Origin: Boswellia sacra
Taxonomy: Eukaryota > Streptophyta > Magnoliopsida > Sapindales > Burseraceae
Reading direction: 5' to 3'
Assembly (NCBI GenBank): GCA_013180625.2
Contig: SNVD02009547.1
Coordinates: 248,001 to 312,000 of the forward strand
DNA: 64,000 nucleotides
Below are positions 11,667 through 22,977 of this stretch, in pieces. A program made the translations under genes and the position numbers. The notes under the pieces were generated by a model, which was not told the origin of the DNA, did not search any database, and saw only the letters and a list, made by a program, of their open reading frames with translations. Each line of letters starts with the position of its first letter. Position 1 is the first letter of the stretch.

Positions 11667-12889
11667 GAAGAGTTTAAATCAGTTGGGATATCTGGGAAGC
11701 AAGGTGAATCACAACAATTTAAGCCAAAGTGATTTTCATTACAAATCCAAGAGGTAATTAATGCTTCTTCAATTTCCTTCAATTTTCTATTATAATAATG
11801 AATTCAATTGGAAGAATGAAATGCACATGCATGAGATTGGAATAAAGAATGCAAAGTATTCAAAAGAATTATTCAATTAATAATTCAAGATTTGCCGAGT
11901 GAAAAGCAAACTCGATTGGATTTGATTAAAAGCAATTGGAGGCATGTGATGAAAAATTAATATAGTAAGATTTAAGGCACAAACCGTTTCATCCCAGAAG
12001 CTTCCAATTACTTCAGAAAACTTCATGCTTTATGATTGAAAAGTCTATTGATGGATTCTGAATCAGAGCTGTGTGTAGGATGGGAACGAATTAAAGCTCC
12101 TCACTTTCGAGAACTAATTTATTGAGGAATAGTGTGAGTGGCTCCTATGCAAAAAGTATTTGAAATGGTATGGAGCTTTCCTAAATGGATTAGAAGTTAA
12201 AATTAGAATGGGAAAGTTTTAGATGCTATGAGTAAAGTGACGGCTAATTGGAGAGTCACACAACTCTCTATTCTTCCTAATATGGCTTTAGACTTTGGGA
12301 AAACATTAAATGAGAAGGATTCTCATGATTGCTAATAAAGGAAGTCTAGATATATGTGGAAGTTATTTAAGATTTGTCATCCCAAAAGTCAAGTTCCAAT
12401 AAAAACTAATTTTTTGTATTGGAACTTAGGGGTCTAGTTGTTGGATGAAAAAATAGGATAATCAATGAGATTAATTTTCCAAACCAAATCATCAAAGGAT
12501 ATAATTTTTCTTGTATTTTGATGGGAATAAATATGTCATTTATCCTATATGGCGGCAGGACTCGTGGAATGATGAATCCTTCATTATTAATCTGGTTGAC
12601 AAAGACTTTGTCATTGCTCCTATTATTGAGACCTTTTGGTCGACCAAATAATCTTATAAAGAACACCGTAGTTGGTCGACGAGTAACACAACTCTCAATT
12701 TCACCACCAAAGATATTGCATGGTACAAGTTCCTAACTAAGAACCATCAATATTAAAATAAATATTTAATAAGAGCTGCCCATCCTGAGTTTAATTATTA
12801 CCTCTCAAGTTCCATAAAAATTAATAAAATATTAGAGGCACAAGACTCTAGAAAAGCTTCTCTCTAGGTATCTCTTAAAGGGATTTCCT
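11664..12889. other. Intergenic, nothing recognised
   Basis: AT-rich sequence. Short open frames at about 12400-12740 exist on both strands and overlap each other; no family motif was seen. Confidence 0.4.
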
Positions 12890-13740
12890 GTCCTCGAGGT
12901 GCTTTCATGACTCCAGCTGTCAACACCAACTCCCTTGCATGTAGCTTGACGTTGAGCAAGTTCCATGCATATAGCCACCTGTACATGGAATCTCCTATAA
13001 ATATGGCCCTTTGCTACAAATCAAGTTGGGGGAACACTCTCTAACCTAAAACTTTTTCTCTCCATCTCGTCTCTCTTTAGTCGACCAGATGTCTCACTCC
13101 ATATTCAATCTCTAACTTGAGTGTAGGAGGATTATCGCTGGCAACACTATCAATGCCTTTGACCCTTGTTTTCTGTTTGTGTGTAGATCATTTACACCAT
13201 TGAAGCCTCAGTTGACCGAAACGTAATGGCATTTATTGACAAACACATGGCCTGCAACCCCTCAGTACTCTTACTATCCTTCTCCACATTTTCCCTCATC
13301 ACCCCCTGGTTGAGCTTGATCTTCCACAACATTTCTATTGGTACGAAGAGTTTTGGGTAGAATTCAAAAGCAAATCCATGAGGCTTGGGCCCAAAGTGGA
13401 TAATATTCTACCAATGTGGAGTTTTGAGAGGTTCATAGTCCAAACAAGTGGTATTAGAGCTCAACCCCAAACTTAGTCATAAATTCTCAAAATGCCAAAC
13501 AAAAATGGTTGGCCCAGTTAAACTCTCATTTCGCCTATAGATAGAGTAAGCTCTTGAGGTAGGCTAGGCCTCGATGGAGCAAATAGATGTATGCCCGAAA
13601 AAGTGTGACTTCCAAAATCCCACATCGACTAAACATGGAGCCTTTTTGGTAGAATCCAAAAGCAAATCCATGAAGACTTAGGCCTAAAGTAGACAATATT
13701 ATACTAATATGGAGTTTTGGGTAGTCTATAGTCCTAACAA
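12890..13740 (+). mobile_element. TRIM/LTR-retrotransposon remnant with repeated LTR-end sequence
   Basis: A promoter-like TATAAATA at 12996-13003 is followed by a transcribed-leader-like segment. A sequence near 13355-13445 (AGCAAATCCATGAGGCTTGG ... CCCAAAGTGGATAATATTCT ... AATGTGGAGTTTTG) recurs at about 13645-13738 with some 15-20% difference. The first copy is followed directly by a tRNA-iMet-like primer-binding site. CCACATCG...CCCAAAGTGGACAATAT is a common signature of short plant LTR elements. No coding sequence. Exact LTR boundaries could not be set. Confidence 0.5.
13449..13460 (+). other. Primer-binding site (initiator tRNA-Met type)
   Basis: TGGTATTAGAGC differs by one base from TGGTATCAGAGC, the complement of the 3' end of plant initiator tRNA-Met, and lies just after the LTR-end-like repeat. 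Confidence 0.6.
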
Positions 13741-14363
13741 ATCCTATCTTATAAATTAAATTTGATTTTCAATCCTTGTGTTATTGATTTTAATTTAGAG
13801 TAGGATGCATATTTATTGCATGATTCTAAATCTTTTGGATCTTGTTAAGTAGTGAAATTGTTGTATTTTCCTATTTTAATTGAATCTTGTGCTATCGATA
13901 AAATTAACACTTGATCATATAGTAATGTATCAAATTGTTGTTTTACCCTGATTTAATTGAATTGTATTACATTATTGATAAAATTATCACTTGATCACTC
14001 TTGGAATATTATATATAAGTACCAACAAAAGGGTTTGTCTCATTTAATTATCATAAATATGCTAGATATGAAGTTACAAAGCAACAAAAGCAATACACTG
14101 ACGTATATAACTTGACAATTTCAAATTGTTATAAATTTGATGCTATGTTCTTTGAGATCGCTTATATGACATATTTATATAATTTTTCCAAGAGCTTCTA
14201 ATCGATAGAAAGTTACTGAGAAATTTGGACAAATCATGATCAAAAGCAATACATATATTGATATAGTCATATATAAAGGAAGGACCAGAGATGACAAGGA
14301 GATATCTTTAAATACAAATTAAGTGCTCTAGGAAAGGAAAGAGGGAAAGCAAAGAAGACAAAA
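13741..14363. other. Intergenic, nothing recognised
   Basis: AT-rich DNA without motifs or exons that could be supported. Confidence 0.45.
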
Positions 14364-15399
14364 TAATTGACATTGCCACCCCCGTAGTTTAGGGTAAGTA
14401 ACATTATCCCCCCAACTTTCTGCAAAGTAATGTAAAGACCCATATTTTTTAAATTTTGTTAATCGATTTGTTAGTCAATAAGGGCATGTTTGTCTCTGCA
14501 ATTATTTATCTTATTCAATAAATTAAAAAGAGACTGGTGGGCAACAAGACTCGAACTTGGGTTATACATGAGAAGGGGGAGAGTTAAAACCACTCAGCTA
14601 AAAGAAAATTATTTAGCATAACCTTTAAAAATAAAAATTTCACAAGAGAAAATGGTAGTTTAAATGATTTTTTTGAAAATTTTATTTTTAATTTGTACTA
14701 TCATTTCCAATGGAAAATTATCTAACATAGCCTTTAAAAATAAAAATTTCACTAAAAATTTGAACTTTAATTTTTAAATCTTATTTTTAATTTAAAATAA
14801 GTACCATTTAAACTACCATTTTTTTTGAACTTTTTAATTTAAAAATTAAGTAGTTTAAGGAGAAAATGGTAATTTAAACTTTTCAAATTAAAAATAAAAT
14901 AAAATAATAATTTAAACTACCATTTTCTTTTGTGAAATTTTTTTAAACGTTATATCAAATAATTTTCATTTAAAAATGGTAGTACAATTTTTAATTATTA
15001 TTGTTTATTATTTCTCAAATATGACATATGTTGTTATAGTTTTTAATGGTATTTAATATATTAAGTCCAAACTTTTTATTGTATAAGATTTAGCTAGGTG
15101 GTTTTAACTATCTCACTTCTCATGTATAACGCGAGTTTGAGTCTTGCCACCCACCTCTCCTTTTAATTTATTGAATAAAATAAATAATTGCAGAGATAAA
15201 TATGCCCTTATTGACTAACAGAATTTAGAAAATGGAGGTCCTTATGTTACTTCGTCAAAAGTTGGGAGAGAATGTTACTTCATCAAAAGTTGGGAGAGAA
15301 TGTTACTTCATCCAAGCTACAAGGGTGGCCATGTTAGTTGCTCGAATGTTGGGGGATAATGTTACTTCGTCTAAGCTACGAGGATGGCCATGTTAATTA
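14364..15399. mobile_element. Foldback (long terminal inverted repeat) element, about 1.04 kb
   Basis: The two halves are imperfect reverse complements over almost their whole length. The left end TAATTGACATTGCCACCCCC matches the reverse complement of the right end (TAATTAACATGGCCATCCTC). Matches continue through GTAACATTATCCCCC, AAGGGCAT, the ACTCGAACTTGG stretch, and the inner TAGTTTAAA / TTTAAACTA segments near the centre (about 14870). The right arm carries extra tandem copies of TTCATCAAAAGTTGGGAGAG and of the outermost 70 bp. No ORF. RNA or single-stranded DNA from it would form one very long hairpin. It resembles Mutator-like or foldback non-autonomous elements; the class is undecided. 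Confidence 0.75.
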
Positions 15400-15529
15400 C
15401 TCGAAGAAGAAATATATATAACTCGGCAAGTAAAGAATTATTTAGTAGTACCAGTTAAAAGTCTACCCTCTTAAGTATTTAATATTTTATATATGCGTGG
15501 CCAATTTGTATATCCAATACAAATTACTA

Positions 15530-15910
15530 ACTAAAGCTTCTTGACTAGTGTTAGTGAGTAGTACTAATGCACGCTTGTTCTAGGGTGTTCCATGTATCTT
15601 CGTTCATTCAAGGATCCTTCTAATATATTAAAAATAACAAATTAACAAGTATATAATATTATCTTATAATTTAAGAAATTGAATTATTATTTTTTAAATA
15701 AATTATTTTTGTTCAGAACTTTAGCTTTCAGTGGCGTTATTAGTTATGCTTAGTAGCATTAACCAGTGTTCAGAGACAGACTAGCTTAACAATAAAAAGA
15801 GAGATGCTACTTAATGATAGAGTACATGAATATGTGCCCGCAAAGAATCAGATCAGTAGAAACTCCATATAAATACTGAAAGATCTGTTCCATATAAATA
15901 CTGAAAGATC
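15530..15910 (+). pseudogene. Upstream-region relic of the exonuclease family (copy 0)
   Basis: Short blocks match the promoter regions of the three other copies, for example GCATTAACCAGTGTTCAGAG (compare GCATTAACCAGAGTTGCAGA near 17602), then GATGCTACTTAATGATAGAG with CCCGCAAAGAATC and GTAGAAACTCCATA (compare 20827-20885). The internal 20-bp phrase CCATATAAATACTGAAAGAT is duplicated at about 15866 and 15890. No coding part follows. Confidence 0.45.
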
Positions 15911-16556
15911 TGTGAGACCTCGTATATACTCATATCGAGTTTTCAAAATACTTATCAATCCCTTCTGTATTATTTAATTTGTAAATAATATTAGACTTAC
16001 AACATTCATAAAACATATATTTTACAAGATGATGCGGCCGTCTACATGTCTAAAATTTACTAGAGAAGGAAAAAACAAAAATAGATGAGAAAAATTATAT
16101 ATCCAATAAGATTTTGTCACTTATGCTAGCACGTCATGTTGTAGAATTTATATTGTATAGATGTTATAAGTCTAGCGATATTGTTAATTTTTTATTATCT
16201 TTTTTGTTGGATATTCATCATCTAACATTTTTCATCACAAGCATGCGAGGCTAGTTTTTTACATTTATTTTTATACTATTTTCATGTTATATTTGGATTA
16301 TATTTTAGTTATTTTTTTAATTTTTATTATTATGATGATAGAAATTAATATTTTAACACTACATTTACATATTTTTATTTTATCTTTATAAAAGGAGTTA
16401 AACTCTAGACTAACCAATCTTTTATCATCAATAAAAACTTAAAAGAATATTTTTTATTGTCAATAAGCCTAAGTATTAAGTCTTTTTTTAACCTCGATCC
16501 ATAATCCGCTTCATCATATTTCAATTGTTGAGAGGCACGCAGCATCTCATGACAGG
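15911..16556. other. Intergenic, nothing recognised
   Basis: AT-rich DNA; no exon or repeat terminus was supported. Confidence 0.4.
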
Positions 16557-16925
16557 CGCAGAGAAGCTCTATTGAGAAGCACAGAGCAGCTTCTACTGTG
16601 GAAGAGACGATCACTACCATCCAACACATCATAATTGCCACGGGACGTACTGTCAAAGGCAGAGAAGCTGTTCCACGCGCGGTTACTGCCACCTTCACTG
16701 TCGCTGCCATCGAAGGGACTGTCACTACCAGCGGGCCTGCCGTCGATGCGAATAGAGGCACGATCTCAACCCTCAGTATCGCAGGATGCCCTGTCAAAGG
16801 CGGAGAACCTATTCCGGGTGTGGTTATTGCCGTCGTCACTGTTGCTACCATCCAAGGGACCGTCGGCCTCCCCTCGCTACAAATGGAGGTGCGGAAACAC
16901 CCTCACTATTCTCAACCACACATGT
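16557..16925. repeat. GC-rich patch with 141-bp direct duplication
   Basis: A unit beginning TGTCAAAGGC (16651) recurs at 16792 as TGTCAAAGGCGGAGAACCTA and continues through CCATC(G/C)AAGGGAC(T/C)GTC, giving two diverged copies of about 141 bp. A weaker third piece lies at about 16557-16640. GC content is far above the flanks. Open frames exist on both strands only because the patch is GC-rich and repetitive; the translations (Thr/Val/Ala-rich) match nothing I recognise. Confidence 0.7.
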
Positions 16926-17569
16926 AAACTCAGTAGATCTTTCTCAATAAATACTTGTCAAAAAATTAATAATTATTTATTTATCAAAAAAATAAAAATT
17001 TATTAATTTATCAATAAATAACTAACCTCCATAAAATAATTTTCTTTCATAATCCTAACCTATTACTTTGTCGAGTTTTTACTATACATATAGTCTAGAG
17101 GGTTTATATATATTCTATTCATGATCCCGTGTCTTTTTTAAGTAATATATAATTGGTTGAAAGATTGAAGGGTGTGTAATAGAAGCATGGCTGTTCTACA
17201 ATGGCTCGTATCATTTTATTAAAATTTTCATCGTATCTTGATTTTGTAATATAATGTTTTCATTTGCATTTTTTTGGTGATGAGGCTGGCTTAAAGCAAC
17301 TGATATATTCTATATATACCTCTTAATTTGATGGTGTTTATATTCATACAAAAAGATTATAAGGGGTTACTTAACAATAAGATATCTTTGGAGACAGAGA
17401 GTCCCTTGGAAATGGAAGGAAAGCAAAAGGAGAAATAGCTTGGTAAGAGTAAATTAAGTATAAGAAAGTAGCACTTAACATAATCCAATCTCTTAAGGTA
17501 TTTTCGCCACTTATATATCCTTATTGTTCAGTCACTAATTCAAACTTCATGCTTGTGTAGTGTTAATGA

Positions 17570-17936
17570 ATGCTTAATTAGTAAAACATGCATGCAATAT
17601 GCATTAACCAGAGTTGCAGATTCGAGGCCATGCATGTAGAGCTTGTGGATTGACTGTGGAGTTTGAAGGGAGATACAGGCTGGTAACATGATGAAAAAGT
17701 AAGACTTATTGCGAAACTACATGGTATTACTATGCCTCGAAACAATCCCAATTCCAATTGTTACAACTCCATATATAGTGTCACAGTCTCACTCCAAATT
17801 CTCAATTCTAACTTTTCTTCGTTACAATCTTTTGACGCATTTACCATCTTTTTGACGATTTCATAATATTAATTTCTCTTTCATTTTCTTTTAAACATAT
17901 GAGTGGAGAAATTACGGGGACATAATAAAGTTTCTA
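17570..17936 (+). promoter_or_regulatory. Promoter and leader of exonuclease copy 1
   Basis: This block recurs in other copies (about 20700-20900, 21380-21565 and, beyond the retroelement nest, 50905-51056). Shared pieces include TTCGAGGCCATGCATGTAGA, the TATA-like TATATAG at 17772-17778 followed by TGTCAC, and the leader phrases TTTGACGCATTTACCATCTT and GGGGACAT before the ATG. Confidence 0.6.
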
Positions 17937-18510
17937 ATGGAGGATGGCACAACCATAACGACTGAAATAGCACCAAGTGAACGCTGCCTCAATTTGTTAT
18001 TAAAGCACATGTACGATCACCGTGACATGATAGTTGGGTTTGATACAGAATGGTCATGTAACCAACCTGGGACACTAGCAATGGGGCCACAAGTTGTCAT
18101 GCTGAAGCTCTGCACTCAAATCGGATGTGTGCTAATGAAACTTCAAAATGGTACTTTTAGATAATCAGGCATGTCATTGTCAAGGATTTCCTTAATTATT
18201 AGTAAGGACATAGTTTTTGCTGGTGTTCATATAAAAGAAGAGCTTAAAAAGCTGCGAGAAGAATACATGATTGGAGTTAGAAATGCGGTGGATTTAAGCG
18301 AATTGGCAGCTACTGTAGTCCAGTAGCCCCGCTTATGCTTATGCTGTCAGAGGCTTGGCGACTGAGGTTTTGCCGCAACCATGGAAGCCAAGGCCCTATA
18401 ACATGGCAAGGACTGATTGGTGCTCATATCCTCTTACAAATGACCAGATTGAGTGTGCTACCACTGATGCCTATGTTGCTTACAAGATTGCCAAGAGGTT
18501 ACTAGGCTAA
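17937..18510 (+). pseudogene. Werner-syndrome-like 3'-5' exonuclease pseudogene, copy 1
   Basis: A single-exon gene of the DEDDy 3'-5' exonuclease family related to WRN, common as small plant proteins. Starting MEDGTTITTEIAP, the frame shows IVGFDTEWS (exo I motif with the D.E catalytic pair), then VVMLKLCTQIGC. The first in-frame stop is TAA at 18162. The same frame continues DIVFAGVHIKEELKKL and RNAVDLSELAATVVQ to a second stop (TAG 18324). After a frameshift the C-terminus reads RGLATEVLPQPWKPRPYN, then TNDQIECATTDAYVAYKIAK (exo III motif, D of the DAY triad) and ends at TAA 18510. All three exonuclease motifs are visible, so full length (about 190 aa) was present before decay. Normal homologs have about 200-220 residues. 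Nearby broken copies point to tandem duplication. Confidence 0.88.
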
Positions 18511-19439
18511 ATTAATAGCTGACGAAAAATAGGTTAATTGTATTAATCTAGCCGTGCAAACATGTGTTTTGAAGTGTTTGCTAGCTTTCATTTCACTTAG
18601 CAAAGTGGTTTTTAATTAAGAATTAATGAACAATCCCGATTCCTGTGTCGTAGTCATTGTTTAGTTTTTATCAAACTCAGCTAGTATTTTCTTTCTTTGA
18701 GTTACAAACTCATTTTCTTTTCTTTTTTCTTGATTGTTTGAATCTGAACAGTAATGAAATTTAAAAATTTTACACAAGCAAGCAAAAGGATTTGTAGGAT
18801 TCATATATATACAGTAGATGAAGTTATTATATATAGTGAATGAATAAGGATTTTTAACACAAATTTCTATTTATTAATTACATATTATTCAATGGTTAAG
18901 ATTCAAAGTCAAAATGTTTGTTCAATAATGTCAACTTATGAATTATTTTAATAATTAAATTACCTAATTTAATGGTTAAAAATTTGTATTAAATTTGATA
19001 TAAAAGATAAGTTACATTGAGATGATTCTAGGTCGGCTGGCTTTGTGGAAATAGCCGTTACATTGCTCTCATGACCGGCGTTCCACTCTTATCTCGAGCC
19101 CTTTTGAGCTGAACAACGCCTATAGCATATACCCTTCGCCCCTTGCTTTCTATCGATATGATATGGTGCAGCAGATTCCAGGTTTAAATCAAAGTCATAA
19201 AGCCCCATCCACTACATAATTAAATTTGTTGTCCAGAGGTTGAATTTTGCGTTTAAAAGTTGAAGAGTTTTACGAGTCTCTTAAATAATTAGGTTTATAT
19301 TTATATTTTTTTTTGTCTTATTTAGTAATTTGAGTTTATGATAAAATTGTAAACAAAAATCAAAATAAAAGTAGAGAGTAAAGAGATAAAAAGTAGGAGC
19401 TGAATCGAAGAATTCAATTCTAATTTAATCAAATTTTAG
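18511..19439. other. Intergenic
   Basis: 3' flank of exonuclease copy 1, then AT-rich DNA with a short GC-richer patch at about 19030-19180. No gene recognised. Confidence 0.4.
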
Positions 19440-20530
19440 CAATAATTGGGTTAGTTTATGGGCTACACTGAACCGTGGGACTGGCCTCTTGCTTTTGAAT
19501 TCAGTTGGCCTGTATCTATTGAGCTATTTGCTAGGATGATGTATTGGTTGTACTGTGCAGTATTTGTTGGGTAGTGTTCTGAGATTGTGTTGGCATGGAT
19601 TGTGGTCTAATTCCGCTGGGCTGTTGCGTAGGATTGTCTATAGATTAAGCTAATTGATTGGGTTGGGCTAGGACGCAAATAGAGCAAAGGCATAGGTGTT
19701 AGTTGGATTGGATAGGGATTAGATTGGTTGGGTTGGGCAGGGGCTAGGATTCGTTAGACTATTGGGTTTGTTGTTGCATTACGTTGGACTTCCAGTTTGT
19801 TGATATTTGGGTTTTGTATTGACTGAATAGAGTTTGGGTTGGGCTATCGATGGGTATGTTGCGTTATGTTGTTAGATTAGATTGGGCTACATTTGGTGGG
19901 TTGGGTGTGGCTAGGTATTGGCTTGGATTGTGTTCTAGATTGGGTTATGCTCTAGATTGGTCTAGACCGTAGTTTGGGATGAATTGGTTTGGGTTGTGAC
20001 AAGGGATTGGCCTTAGGCTTTGAGGGGTTTGAGCTGTGGCTAGATAAAGGATTTGAATAGTATGTATTCAACGGATTGGCCTGTGGGTTACATATTGGTT
20101 GTGGCTATGTTATGTTAGTTGGGCTAGATTGGTTGGTTGGGCTGTAGTTAGTGAAGCATCAGATGTGGCTACTGGCTAGTATAGGCTTTGGTTTATGTCC
20201 TATGATGGATTGGGTTGGGTTGTAGGCTAGTGTTAATTCCTTTTGTCCATGGTTAGGGATTGGCTTTGGGCTGTTGCTAGAACGTGGTTGAGCTGTGCTT
20301 GGGTGAGCATGGCAATGGTCCAGGGTGAATTGGATTGTGTTCTTGATTGGCTTATGTTTAGGGATTTGCTGTAGGCTGAGTGCTTGGTTTAGTTAGACTA
20401 TGGCAAGGGATTGGCTGTGTGCTATGTGTTGGGATTGAGTTGGACTGTGCTTAGGATGTCATCGGATTGGGTTGGGCAATGGTTGGACTCTGCTCATTGA
20501 TTGGTCAAGGATTAGTCTAAGTTTACTGAG
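19440..20530 (+). repeat. G+T-rich degenerate repeat tract
   Basis: About 1.1 kb of the plus strand is dominated by G and T and built of degenerate variants of TTGGGTTGGGCTAGGATTGG and TTGGGCTGTGGCTAG. The unit drifts and cannot be phased into a strict period. Strand asymmetry is abrupt at both edges. No coding sense was found. Repeated GGG runs could in principle form G-quadruplexes on this strand. Confidence 0.75.
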
Positions 20531-20699
20531 TTTAAAAAACATTATAGGTTTTAAAAATAATAAAGTATTTAATATTATATACTTGCATTATCATTAATAA
20601 ATCAAATTCATATTTTATGAAAAAGAAAATCTTTAAACAGTAAGATAATATTACATTATTTTTTTCTAAAAAAAAATGATTGAGCTTGACTAGTTTTAT

Positions 20700-21095
20700 T
20701 CATGCTTAGTAAAGCTTGCATAGGATTAACCAGAGTTGCACTACATTTGAGGCCATGCATGAAGAGCGCTGACAAGTATACATGTACGGAAGAGTGGCAG
20801 ACTGGTTTTAACATGAAAAAGAGAAACTACTAATGATAGACGATGAACCTTTGCCTGCAAGGAATCTCAATCACGATAAACTCCATAAAACAAGTCAGAT
20901 TATTTATTTTTGATTTATTAGTCTTCTCATTTACCATTGTGTCGAAGATTCATATTCCTTGAGCATGGCAGATGCTGATTTTTTCTTGAGGTTTCTTACA
21001 GATGAACACTACTGAAATTAAATTAAATATGCAACTCTTGATGCCTATTTTACGTACAAGATTTGCCAAAAGGTTACTGATTCAGAGGTAAAAAA
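20700..21095 (+). pseudogene. Exonuclease family relic, copy 2 (promoter plus 3' end only)
   Basis: About 20700-20900 repeats the family promoter (GGATTAACCAGAGTTGCACT, GAGGCCATGCATGAAGAG, a GGCAGACTGGTTTTAACATG match). It is followed without most of the coding region by a fragment at about 20998-21080 reading LTDEH, then IKYATLDAYFTYKICQKV, equivalent to the exo III segment TNDQIECATTDAYVAYKI of copy 1. The exo I and middle parts are deleted. Confidence 0.65.
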
Positions 21096-21349
21096 AGTGT
21101 TCATATATTCTATGCATGTAGCTTATTCCTTTGTATGTAATATATGTGATTGAGAAGCAAGGAGAGTATGGTCTCTAGTGGTTCATTCATTATGGATGAA
21201 GCAAGAAGAGTATGGTCTCTAGTAGTTTTTCTATTCGATTTTAGAACTTGTATTTGTCTATTTGATGTAATATATGTTATTATAAGAATAATACTGGTTT
21301 ATAATTGTTTAGTATTATGCATGAATTACTAATTAAAACTTCAGGCTTG

Positions 21350-21570
21350 ACTAGTATTACTATTAATGTTTAGTATTAAAGCACGCATAAATGCATTATC
21401 AGAGTTGTAACTTCGAGGCCATGCCTGTAGAATTCACAATTGGAAGGGATAGACAGACTGGTTTACCACAAAAAAGATTAACTTATTGAGAGACCATAGA
21501 CACATCTCTGTTCGCGGAAAAAATTCCAATCCTCCACGTAAATAATTAAAAATGTCGATCATATATATAT
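21350..21570 (+). promoter_or_regulatory. Promoter half of exonuclease copy 3, cut by element A
   Basis: This repeats the family upstream block (ATTATCAGAGTTGTAACTTC, CGAGGCCATGCCTGTAG, GACAGACTGGTTTACCA). It breaks at TATAT (21566-21570), the duplicated target of the retroelement nest. The gene resumes at 50905 with TATATGGTGTCACTCC, matching TATATAGTGTCACAGTCTC of copy 1, so element A landed in the TATA-like element. Confidence 0.75.
21566..21570. repeat. Target-site duplication of element A (left copy)
   Basis: TATAT here equals TATAT at 50905-50909. The flanks on both sides join into the exonuclease promoter seen in copy 1. The site is AT-rich, so on its own this is weak; the gene continuity makes it strong. 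Confidence 0.8.
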
Positions 21571-21677
21571 TGTCACGCCCTAACATCTCTTATTTAGAGA
21601 TTTTAGGGGTGATTGAGTAAGAAATTAATAAAAAGTACATCATCAATATCTCATTAATATATATATCACATGAATTT

Positions 21678-22513
21678 TGTTGATATCAACGTGATACTTG
21701 CATGTGCCATACACATGTTGAGTTTTTGTTTAACTTGTGATAAAAATATAATAGTATTTTGATTCCTATTTTACTGTTTCTAGATGATCATTATAGGAAA
21801 TATTTGATTTACAATAAATATCTCCTTAGATTAAGATAATGATTCTTGTATCCTAATCAAAATAGAAGAATATTTAATTGTGTCCAAATTCCTTTAGGAG
21901 TTTAACTATAACACTTCCTATTTTATTTCTCCTAATCCTAATGTGATTTTGATTGAGATGTTTACATGATTTTTAGGAGATTTTGACCAGATCTCTCAAT
22001 ATATATATCAAATTATGACTTAGTCGACTGATTACCAGTTTTTTAGCATTGGGGGACTCGGTTGTGTTTTTGAGAGTATAGGTCACGACATTCCATGATT
22101 TGAAAGAAGATCTTCAATCCAGATTGGAATGTCTTTGTTATTTTGATTCGTTGAGTCCTTGGTTCATGTATGAGAGTTAAAAATCGTACATGAGTTGTTG
22201 ATTAAGTCTGAGTGAGTTAGTAGACACTTGGGATAACTTGAGAATTGAGTGTTTATGTGATTCTGTATTAGACATCAGGTGTTATGTATAACTTAACAGT
22301 GTGTTGTTAAGTTATCTGTGACAGAGAGTTGGTAGTGTCACTAGAGTTTAGGATCTTTGCGAAGATTTTGTTTGTCAAAGATTAGGTCAATGTGTGAGAG
22401 TAAGTCAGCACTGTAAAAGGCCCTAAAGATTGTACAAACAAGAACTTAGTGAATTGCAACTCTATAGCTGTCTGTGGACGTAGGTTTTTATAACCGAACC
22501 ACGTAAAAATCCT
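21678..22513 (+). repeat. Element B 5' LTR, first part
   Basis: Begins TGTTGATATCAACGTG and matches 38905-39740 of the 3' LTR. A TATA-like run (TCAATATATATATCAAATTA) lies near 21995. It is interrupted after AAAAATCCT by element C; the last 66 bases are at 30702-30767. Confidence 0.92.
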
Positions 22514-22977
22514 TATCACGCCCTAACATCTTTAGAGACTTTAGGGGTGAGTGAATAGGAAATTAATAAAAGAACACTATCAGTATTTCATTTTCATTAT
22601 TTTAACATACATTACAGGAATTCGTTACAACATATGAACATTGTTCATAATAACTTTACATATACTGGTGACTAAAATCAATACATAATTCGCTAGTCAC
22701 CTAACAAAATCTCCCATTCATAAGCTAGGAAAAATAAAACCATCCCCAAAATCATGGCATGCAAGTGAACTCCAGATTCCCTGGGAAAGTTCTGGGACAT
22801 CACTAATATGCACATCCTTCTGTGTACCTGTGGAGGGAGGGGGTGAGTATAAAGCCCACTAGAAAAAATTCTAACATTATACTAATAACACGCATTCAAC
22901 AAACATTCAATTACAATATTAGACATCTAATAAAGATAAATCCACCGATTATGTTCGTTCGCACTTCAAATTTTATG

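Noticed and set aside
16405..17006. Overlapping long frames on both strands over the GC-rich patch
   Set aside because: They arise from GC richness and the 141-bp duplication. The translations are low-complexity and match no family I know.
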